IMG/VR virus record: IMGVR_UViG_3300018046_000112
Span: 1 to 24,540 of that record
Reading direction: 5' to 3' (one strand)
DNA: 24,540 nt
DNA from: a virus
This document shows positions 19,655 to 24,540 of the stretch, piece by piece. Position numbers and translations under genes: made by a program. The notes beneath the pieces are model-generated. The model had not been told where the DNA came from. It made no database searches and worked only from the letters and a program-made list of their open reading frames with translations. Each line of letters begins with the position of its first letter. The stretch's first letter is position 1.

Positions 19655-20545
19655 TTAATTATTTCTCCAGTCTATTATTTCTTGGCATTTTACATTACAT
19701 TGGCAATCTTCCTTGCAAGCATCCTGCAATGTCCATCTTATTGATTTCTTTGGATCATTAAAAGGATTTTTATAAGTTCCATTACTGCTATTGTCTATCT
19801 CTCCCCATTTTTTTTCTATATACTTTTTATTCTTTTCAAATGCTATATTTTTGACCATTCCTCCATTTTGAACTTGTGTTCTTGAACCAAAATGATAATA
19901 AGAAGCCGGCGGATAATTTATCGCACTTATTCCTGCTAATTTTATGCGAAAATGGAAATCACGGTCTTCGTGATAGGCGGGACGGAAACCTTCATCAAAT
20001 TCTCCCACTTCTCTGAAGATTTCTCTGTTAATCACAAAGTTTGAGAAGTCCGGACATTCCGCTTCAGGGACATCTTTCTTTAAGTTTGAGTCATAAATCA
20101 GTATATCTTGCGGATTAGGAAGCTCTCCTTGTATATTATGTCCCGTTACCATAAACCCTATTTTTCCTTTTTCTTTCTCCTCTCTTAACATTCTTTCCAT
20201 CATATTATCAATAGTGTCCGGAGACATTAAAATATCATTATTAATTACGAAGCAATAATCTATCCCATTACCAAAATGTCTGCGTATTCCATAATTCCAA
20301 CAGGCCGCCAAAGGGATTCTTTCTTCAAATCTCCTAAGCCAAACACGCTTTTTCATATTTATGCGAGTGCCTTGCACCATCTTGGACGCTTCCCTAAAAG
20401 TATGATTATTGTCTTCAGATTTATTATCTATAATTAAAATCTTTAAAGAATATTTATCAGATTTTAAGCTTTCAATACATGGAAGAGTGTACTCTTCCCA
20501 AAGACCGACAACTGGGATCACAATCCCGATATTTTTATTATTCAT
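19655..20545 (-). CDS. glycosyltransferase family 2-like (GT-A fold)
   Basis: A 296-aa enzyme. Features of family 2: NIGIVIPVVGLWEEYTLPCI start, LKILIIDNKSEDN (34-46), the NYGIRRHFG helix, metal-binding INNDI (101-105), and the acceptor-side HEDRDFHFRIKLAG near residues 217-230. The C-terminus has an added cysteine cluster (DACKEDCQCNVKC) that may bind metal. It transfers a sugar from an activated donor; the target is unknown. The start is set 12 bases after hairpin motif copy B. It lies between another GT2 gene and the terminase. Confidence 0.85.
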   Translation of the reverse strand: MNNKNIGIVIPVVGLWEEYTLPCIESLKSDKYSLKILIIDNKSEDNNHTFREASKMVQGTRINMKKRVWLRRFEERIPLAACWNYGIRRHFGNGIDYCFVINNDILMSPDTIDNMMERMLREEKEKGKIGFMVTGHNIQGELPNPQDILIYDSNLKKDVPEAECPDFSNFVINREIFREVGEFDEGFRPAYHEDRDFHFRIKLAGISAINYPPASYYHFGSRTQVQNGGMVKNIAFEKNKKYIEKKWGEIDNSSNGTYKNPFNDPKKSIRWTLQDACKEDCQCNVKCQEIIDWRNN

Positions 20546-20557
20546 AGTTGACAGAAA

Positions 20558-20587
20558 AATAATACTCTCCCTTGCAAGAGTCCAATT
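20558..20587 (-). promoter_or_regulatory. conserved 30-base hairpin motif, copy B
   Basis: Minus-strand AATTGGAC start, stem CTCTT/GGGAG, end AGTATTATT, then 12 bases to the ATG at 20545. It matches copy A at 23 of 30 positions, including a C-G to T-A switch at one stem pair. The upstream gene ends one base before it. Confidence 0.6.
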
Positions 20588-20588
20588 C

Positions 20589-21272
20589 TTAAAAAGGATT
20601 CATCCCCCTGGTCATGCGTCCTTGGATACTATCATCCCAAAGTCTATGTTCGTCTCCGATATAATCCACTGGATAAAAACTGTAATATTTATTAAGCGCT
20701 ATAAAAAACGCGGCATCTCCCGCGCCCCAATTGCAAGCATTATCATCCCATGGTCCGGTTTTTTCTAAACAAGATTTTCTATGCATAATGGAATTATGGT
20801 CTATCTCGCATCTATGGCTGTTTGTTATTCCTATTAAGTTTCTTATGTAAAGTTCCGTAGTCCCGCATGAATTAAACCTGACGACTCTTTGTCTGTCATA
20901 AACCAAACTTATTTCCGGATTGCTGAATGACTCCACCATCTTTTCCAGCCTCTGCGGATAATATATATCATCATCTGTAAGGTATGTTATCAGCTCTCCA
21001 GAGGCGCTCTGCAACCCTATATTGATGCAGGTGGCATATCTTGTCGTTTTGTTCCTATCTTGCTCTTGTACACCGGATCTGAGAAGGATACACCTATCAT
21101 TATCTTTTATGGATTCTTTTATCGCTTCTATTGTTTCTTTGTTTGAAGAATCGTCTATAATCAATAATTCCCAATTATCATAAGTCTGATTTTTTACGCT
21201 ATTAATGGCGTCTACAATCATTTTGGGACGATTATAACTATTCAGAATGACAGAAACTTTTAGATTCCCCAT
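20589..21272 (-). CDS. glycosyltransferase family 2
   Basis: A 227-aa GT-A enzyme: MGNLKVSVILNSYNRPKMI start, ELLIIDDSSN (35-44), TDDD metal-binding motif (99-102), VYDRQRVVRFN and a KTGPWDDNACNWGAGDAAFF acceptor loop. The ATG at 21272 is chosen because it begins the first beta strand and lies two bases past the previous stop. An upstream ATG at 21332 would overlap the HAD gene by 58 bases and add an unrelated 20-residue extension. Sugar and acceptor are unknown. Confidence 0.88.
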   Translation of the reverse strand: MGNLKVSVILNSYNRPKMIVDAINSVKNQTYDNWELLIIDDSSNKETIEAIKESIKDNDRCILLRSGVQEQDRNKTTRYATCINIGLQSASGELITYLTDDDIYYPQRLEKMVESFSNPEISLVYDRQRVVRFNSCGTTELYIRNLIGITNSHRCEIDHNSIMHRKSCLEKTGPWDDNACNWGAGDAAFFIALNKYYSFYPVDYIGDEHRLWDDSIQGRMTRGMNPF

Positions 21273-21274
21273 AT

Positions 21275-21628
21275 TTATACTTGCAATTCTCTTATAGATA
21301 AAAATGTTGGGCAAACTTTTGAGCAAGAACAAGAATTGTATAAGTCGTTCTCAAATAAAAAATCAATATTATTATTTTTGCAATATTCAGCCTTATTCAC
21401 ATCTAAAGGAGAATCGATAACCTTAATTTCTTTTATCCATTCCAGATCTATCCCTATGGCGCCAAGCTGTTGCCTCTTGAATATTAAGCTTTCTTCGTTA
21501 TCCATGTTTTCATCCAGACCTGAAATTATGTAAATTTCATTCCCTCCGTTATAAAGACATCTTATCATTTCTCTAAATTGTTTCGCGGCGGAAATTATGG
21601 TTCCATCCAAATCAAAACCAAATTTCAT
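21275..21628 (-). CDS. small HAD-type phosphatase-like protein
   Basis: A 117-aa protein with the HAD motifs in order: FDLDGT (residues 5-10, nucleophile Asp6 and Asp8), YIISGL (33-38) as motif II, Lys in NKAEYCKNN as motif III, and FENDLYN as motif IV. It is short and lacks a cap, like small sugar- or nucleotide-phosphate phosphatases. The N-terminus is complete. Next to glycosyltransferases it may process a sugar-phosphate. The ATG is 12 bases after hairpin motif copy C. Confidence 0.75.
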   Translation of the reverse strand: MKFGFDLDGTIISAAKQFREMIRCLYNGGNEIYIISGLDENMDNEESLIFKRQQLGAIGIDLEWIKEIKVIDSPLDVNKAEYCKNNNIDFLFENDLYNSCSCSKVCPTFLSIRELQV

Positions 21629-21640
21629 ATAATTAAATTT

Positions 21641-21670
21641 AATAATAATTTCTCTTCAGAAAATTCAACT
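21641..21670 (-). promoter_or_regulatory. conserved 30-base hairpin motif, copy C
   Basis: Minus-strand AGTTGAAT start, stem TTTTCT/AGAGAA, end ATTATTATT, then 12 bases to the ATG at 21628. The stem is kept although most pairs differ from copy A (C-G pairs replaced by T-A). The palindrome at 21675-21690 lies just upstream. Confidence 0.55.
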
Positions 21671-21674
21671 ATTT

Positions 21675-21690
21675 ATGCAATTTATTGCAT
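21675..21690. repeat. palindrome ATGCAATNNATTGCAT, copy 3
   Basis: A perfect copy, extended to 21 bases identical in inverted orientation to the site inside the plus-strand RNA. It overlaps the stop of the methyltransferase gene and stands six bases before the TTGAAT of hairpin motif C. Confidence 0.5.
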
Positions 21691-22256
21691 TAAACTAAAA
21701 TACCCAGCCCGGAATTTTCCTCGTAATTATAAAAATGCTTCCCTGTCTGTTTCGCTATATCCTTCACCGCTTGTTTCACTTCAGGGAAAGACTCCGTGTC
21801 ATGGAATATTGTAATATCTGAATGTTGGGCAGACCATAATCCGCATTGAAATGTCGACTCGTAAGAATGGACAATATCTATATGAATCAAATCAGCTCTG
21901 ACATTATTGTTTTTAATAAAGTCCTCAAAGCTGCTTACAATAACTCTTATATTTGGAAATTCCGACAGAGCCTTTTTAACTTTCAAGGCGAATCCTTCTT
22001 CTCTGCCTCCGGCATTCTCATCCCCTTTGAAATGATCAACCGCTACTACATCATTAAAGAAGTTGCTTAACGCAACGGTGGAATATCCGTTTTCAACTCC
22101 AAACTCCAACGCTGTATCCCTATCTATCTCAAATCTATTGAGAATATCTTCTATTATACTCTCGAGACCTTTCCAGCATGATGGCACATCAATTGTCTTT
22201 GAAGGCATCTCTATTTTATCGGGAACATATTGTATGGGAATTTCCATGTCTATCAT
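21690..22256 (-). CDS. SAM-dependent methyltransferase, class I
   Basis: A 188-aa protein with a Rossmann-type methyltransferase core: motif I ALEFGVENGYST (residues about 49-60), acidic ribose-binding position in VVAVDHFKG (70-78), VIVSSFEDF, and a DLIHIDIVHSYEST strand with the later ITIFHDTE. This resembles the class that modifies sugars or small molecules (Methyltransf_24-type). It starts with an ATGA overlap on the previous methyltransferase, so the two are probably made together. The substrate is unknown, and nearby glycosyltransferases suggest a sugar. Confidence 0.75.
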   Translation of the reverse strand: MIDMEIPIQYVPDKIEMPSKTIDVPSCWKGLESIIEDILNRFEIDRDTALEFGVENGYSTVALSNFFNDVVAVDHFKGDENAGGREEGFALKVKKALSEFPNIRVIVSSFEDFIKNNNVRADLIHIDIVHSYESTFQCGLWSAQHSDITIFHDTESFPEVKQAVKDIAKQTGKHFYNYEENSGLGILV

Positions 22257-22822
22257 TTTAATGTTTCGCGATTAATAGGAACGAATTTATATGTTGTCAA
22301 ATCAACCAGCTTCGTTTCTCCACTATAATTCTTTTTGGCTATTAATATGGAATCTTCATTATTCATAGTGTCGGCATAAAGGATATCAAGATTAACATAT
22401 CTTGCCATCGCAATCATTCCGTCCGTAAGAAACCTGTAACAATCCACGGGAAACCGATGCTCGACAAAAACACTCGGAGCGATAATACACATAAGACCGT
22501 TCTCTTTCAAAACCCTCGTCATCTCTGACATTGTAATCCAGAAAAACTCGGTATGCTCAAATGTCTGACCAGAAATAACGATATCAAAAGAATTAGTCTC
22601 GATATTACTCCAATCATAAGGATTTTCTATAACTATATCAATATTTGGCCCGGACTCCATGTCTATCCCGACATACTCGTATCTATTATTTGAGAATATA
22701 CTTTTATATGTTCCATTAACATCATAACTTCCTATATCAAGAATTTTAATTTTGTTCTTATTTATCTTAGAAGCATAATCTTTTTCAAACTTTGTCATTT
22801 CTGACATCGAATTTGCGTGCAT
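22253..22822 (-). CDS. SAM-dependent methyltransferase, type 11
   Basis: A 189-aa class I methyltransferase: motif I IKILDIGSYDVNG, YVGIDMESGPNID, then FDIVISGQTFEHTEFFWITMSEMTRVLKENG and MCIIAPS. The GQTFEH and TRVLKENG segments are typical of type 11. The ATG at 22822 lies just past the previous stop. An alternative GTG at 22837 adds five residues inside the upstream gene; the sequence GAAGGTGG near it may serve as a weak ribosome site. The pair of methyltransferases and the glycosyltransferases probably act on one glycan. Confidence 0.82.
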   Translation of the reverse strand: MHANSMSEMTKFEKDYASKINKNKIKILDIGSYDVNGTYKSIFSNNRYEYVGIDMESGPNIDIVIENPYDWSNIETNSFDIVISGQTFEHTEFFWITMSEMTRVLKENGLMCIIAPSVFVEHRFPVDCYRFLTDGMIAMARYVNLDILYADTMNNEDSILIAKKNYSGETKLVDLTTYKFVPINRETLK

Positions 22823-22823
22823 A

Positions 22824-23081
22824 TTATAAGAATCCACCTTCTCTTAATTTTAATATTCTGCTTATTTTATCGTCATCGGACAGATGGGTAGTAGGACAGC
22901 CAGAAATTCCCCATGATGTTAATTCCATGGTTATGGGAGTAGTTATCTGCATATTTATTTTTCTAAGAACCCACGCCTTGAAAACAGAACAATCACAACT
23001 GCTAACGGTTGTCCCGTCTTTTGCCACCTCCATATTAAGAATCTCATCTCTTTCTTGAGTTGTCATTTCATTGATTTTCAT
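22824..23081 (-). CDS. unknown 85-aa protein
   Basis: A small soluble protein starting MKINEMTTQERDEILNMEVA, with cysteines at SSCDCSVF and GCPTTHL. No domain is recognised. It overlaps the upstream OB-fold gene by 14 bases and precedes the methyltransferase directly, so it belongs to the same operon. Confidence 0.55.
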   Translation of the reverse strand: MKINEMTTQERDEILNMEVAKDGTTVSSCDCSVFKAWVLRKINMQITTPITMELTSWGISGCPTTHLSDDDKISRILKLREGGFL

Positions 23082-23412
23082 ATTTTATCGACTTTATTAT
23101 TACTTTAAAGAATCTCCTGGTTACCAAATCCGATGTTGGAGATGATAAAGAATCAAGAGTTTTAACAACATTTTCTTTTCCATACAGGTATCCGCTAATA
23201 GTAATGCTGTCTCCTTCTTTTATCTTATCAATGTATAAAGAAAGATCTTCCCCATACATTGAACAAGGGATAAAATTTTTATATACCATACCTCCTTCCA
23301 CCATCGTGTTTATAATGTTTATATTTATGTATTGAACTTTTCTATGGGTTATTCCCGAAGACATTTTAGATACTACCCCTGAAACAGTTATACTATTCAT
23401 ATCATTTTTCAT
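23068..23412 (-). CDS. single-stranded DNA-binding-like protein (OB fold)
   Basis: A 114-aa protein with the strand pattern of an SSB OB fold: NSITVSGVVSKMSSG, VQYININIINT, then FIPCSMYGEDLSLYIDKIKEGDSITISGYL (strand, helix, strand). The C-terminus lacks the acidic DDIPF-type tail of bacterial SSBs, and the protein is shorter. It would cover single-stranded DNA during replication or repair. ATG at 23412 lies two bases after the previous stop; a second ATG at 23400 is possible. Confidence 0.65.
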   Translation of the reverse strand: MKNDMNSITVSGVVSKMSSGITHRKVQYININIINTMVEGGMVYKNFIPCSMYGEDLSLYIDKIKEGDSITISGYLYGKENVVKTLDSLSSPTSDLVTRRFFKVIIKSIKYENQ

Positions 23413-23414
23413 CT

Positions 23415-23579
23415 TTATTTATATCTTAAATTATACTCAGCGTTTATTTGTTTTTCATTCCTTTCTTTTCTCCCTATTATATTCCCTTTCTCATCTCTTA
23501 TTAATTCAACTTTTAATGATTTTCTAATCAAGTCTTCAAATCCTCTTTTCGAGTTCTTCGATGCTTTAAAAACACTCAT
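23415..23579 (-). CDS. 54-aa basic protein
   Basis: A short gene reading MSVFKASKNSKRGFEDLIRK with a basic helical body and YNLRYK end. It fits tightly between the lysis gene (10-base gap) and the OB-fold gene (two-base gap), which supports it. No function is recognised. A DNA- or SSB-associated role would be a guess. Confidence 0.6.
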   Translation of the reverse strand: MSVFKASKNSKRGFEDLIRKSLKVELIRDEKGNIIGRKERNEKQINAEYNLRYK

Positions 23580-23589
23580 ATTTTTTATT

Positions 23590-24180
23590 TTAATAATATT
23601 TCAGATATTTGCCGGTTGAATAGCATGTCCAAGAGTCCCAAGAAGTAGCGGAATACAGTTGATATGCGAAAGCTATATTATACTGCCAATTAAACAAATT
23701 ATCAGTTTTTTCCTGAGGCGTGTCTCCCTCTACATGAGAAAAATGACTGGAATTTATTTGAAAGACGCCAAAATCTATTGAAGAGTTTGAATTCAAGTGT
23801 GTTGCGTTTGGATTCAATCCGCTTTCACACTTGGCAACCGCCAATGCTGTTTGCGACTGGCTTCCGAATATTTGCACAATATAATTTTCAATGTCCTGAT
23901 TATATACTATTTTTTCATTTTTGTCAATAGCTGAATAAATAACGCTATCCTGTGTTTTTTCGACAGAAATCGTTATCGGAGTATAACTTGAGGTCGCTTC
24001 ATTTATTTCCAAAGATTCTATATTTTGATTTTCTAATTTGCTGTTTGTCTTGTTGTTAGCGACCACTCCCACAGGAAATACGCAGAACATAATACAAACA
24101 ATAAAAAAAAAGAAAGAAAGAAATATTCCTATTCTCCTTTCCTTGTAGAAATAAATTCTATATCTTTTATAAAATTTCAA
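23590..24180 (-). CDS. membrane-anchored lytic transglycosylase-like lysin
   Basis: A protein of 196 aa. An N-terminal membrane segment or signal (IGIFLSFFFFIVCIMFCV) is followed by a linker and a C-terminal SLT/lysozyme-like domain: catalytic Glu in AVAKCESGLNPNA, then SSIDFGVFQINSSHF and AYQLYSATSWDSWTCYSTG. It cleaves peptidoglycan, for lysis or entry. The TTG at 24180 is chosen because AGGAG stands seven bases before it, one of the few good Shine-Dalgarno sites here. An upstream GTG at 24198 without such a site would add six residues. A strong promoter (24308-24336) precedes the gene. Confidence 0.82.
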   Translation of the reverse strand: MKFYKRYRIYFYKERRIGIFLSFFFFIVCIMFCVFPVGVVANNKTNSKLENQNIESLEINEATSSYTPITISVEKTQDSVIYSAIDKNEKIVYNQDIENYIVQIFGSQSQTALAVAKCESGLNPNATHLNSNSSIDFGVFQINSSHFSHVEGDTPQEKTDNLFNWQYNIAFAYQLYSATSWDSWTCYSTGKYLKYY

Positions 24181-24276
24181 AATAATTCTCCTATTCACTA
24201 TCGAAAGGATTTATAATGGCTGAATTAAGATAAAAAGAATATCTGCGGTATCTTCCAATCTTTCTTTAATGTTAAT

Positions 24277-24306
24277 AATAAGGGATAGCTCAAGCTATTC
24301 CTTATT
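24277..24306. repeat. 14-bp inverted repeat at the start of the lysin transcript
   Basis: AATAAGGGATAGCT and AGCTATTCCTTATT flank a two-base loop with one mismatch. The predicted start near 24301 places the hairpin at the extreme 5' end of the mRNA. It may protect the mRNA or be an operator. Confidence 0.5.
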
Positions 24307-24307
24307 A

Positions 24308-24336
24308 AGTATATCATATTTGATTAAAAAAGTCAA
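24308..24336 (-). promoter_or_regulatory. sigma70 promoter of the lysin operon
   Basis: Minus-strand TTGACT (24336-24331), a 17-base spacer and TATACT (24313-24308). It lies between the terminator at 24343-24371 and the lysin gene, giving a leader of about 120 bases. Confidence 0.8.
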
Positions 24337-24342
24337 TAACAC

Positions 24343-24371
24343 AAGAGGGACGGTTTAAAACCGTCCCTCTT
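24343..24371. terminator. 13-bp terminator hairpin after the partial gene
   Basis: AAGAGGGACGGTT pairs perfectly with AACCGTCCCTCTT around a three-base loop. It is placed 48 bases past the stop of the gene that enters from the right, and just before the lysin promoter. Confidence 0.75.
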
Positions 24372-24419
24372 ATTCGTAATATCAATTATTTGATTATCAT
24401 CTCGCCGAAGCCAAGATGA

Positions 24420-24540
24420 TCAGATATTCTTTTCAGTATCTTTAGCCGCTTTAAATGAAGCTATTGCGTCTGTAACCTGCGGGTCAAAACGAGAAATCAA
24501 AGTTATTACAAATTGTACTCCCGCGGCAACCATGGCTTTG
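24420..24540 (-). CDS. C-terminal part of an unknown protein (continues beyond the window)
   Basis: The last 40 residues of a protein, starting in the window as KAMVAAGVQFVITLISRFDP and ending AAKDTEKNI with stop TGA. The segment is helical with a short hydrophobic stretch. It is too short to assign. It is followed by a terminator, so it ends its operon. Confidence 0.55.
   Translation of the reverse strand, partial: KAMVAAGVQFVITLISRFDPQVTDAIASFKAAKDTEKNI

Noticed and set aside
1-24540. tRNA genes, CRISPR arrays, integrase or attachment sites
   Set aside because: No cloverleaf with a T-loop signature, no regularly spaced repeats and no recombinase were seen; lysogeny cannot be judged from this window.

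Overview
The window is an AT-rich stretch of a tailed double-stranded DNA phage (or prophage) that infects a bacterium. It carries the head-building module of an HK97-fold phage. All recognised protein genes lie on the minus strand, so they read from right to left. Host assignment is uncertain. Genes end in TAA, TAG and TGA, so the code is standard. Promoters are close to the sigma70 consensus with 17-base spacers, most starts lack a Shine-Dalgarno sequence, and the lysis gene carries a soluble-transglycosylase motif of a type common in phages of small-genome (Patescibacteria-like) bacteria. That host is an inference, not a demonstration.

Layout in transcription order. Right end (24540-21690): the tail of an unknown gene, a membrane-anchored lytic transglycosylase, a 54-aa protein, an OB-fold single-strand DNA-binding-like protein, a small unknown protein and two SAM methyltransferases. 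Then 21628-19655: a HAD-type phosphatase-like protein and two family-2 glycosyltransferases. Then 19627-13816: the large terminase, an acidic protein, a glycosyltransferase-like protein, several unknown proteins and a sigma region-4-like HTH protein. Head core (13771-4886): portal, a 24-aa lysine/alanine peptide, a 364-aa head protein, a 50-aa protein, a protease-scaffold fusion and the major capsid protein. Left part (4546-12): a family-4 glycosyltransferase, an encapsulin-type ferritin-like protein, a head-tail adaptor, a glutaredoxin, a head-closure-like protein, an HK97 gp10-like protein and a tail terminator-like protein.

The most informative finding is that the major capsid gene (4886-7961) is cut by three group I introns. 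The splice sites follow from P1 and P10 pairings read in the sequence, and joining the four exons gives one 348-aa capsid protein. Intron 1 carries a LAGLIDADG endonuclease gene. Intron 2 carries a NUMOD3/EDxHD endonuclease gene broken by one in-frame TAA. Intron 3 holds only a decayed endonuclease remnant. Introns 2 and 3 share core blocks.

Other unusual content: the portal has a C-terminal kinase-like domain; a ferritin-like protein matches the encapsulin-associated family with its iron ligands at the right spacing; and the capsid and the 364-aa head protein share an identical nonapeptide encoded by different codons.

The intergenic DNA is rich in regulation. There are four near-consensus sigma70 promoters. 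Two roughly 200-nt structured RNA units have their own promoters and terminators, one of them on the opposite strand. A 30-base hairpin motif occurs three times, each exactly 12 bases before a start codon, with compensatory stem changes. A repeated palindrome and a shared TATAAT-type motif upstream of late genes are also present. No tRNA, rRNA, CRISPR array or complete insertion sequence was seen.
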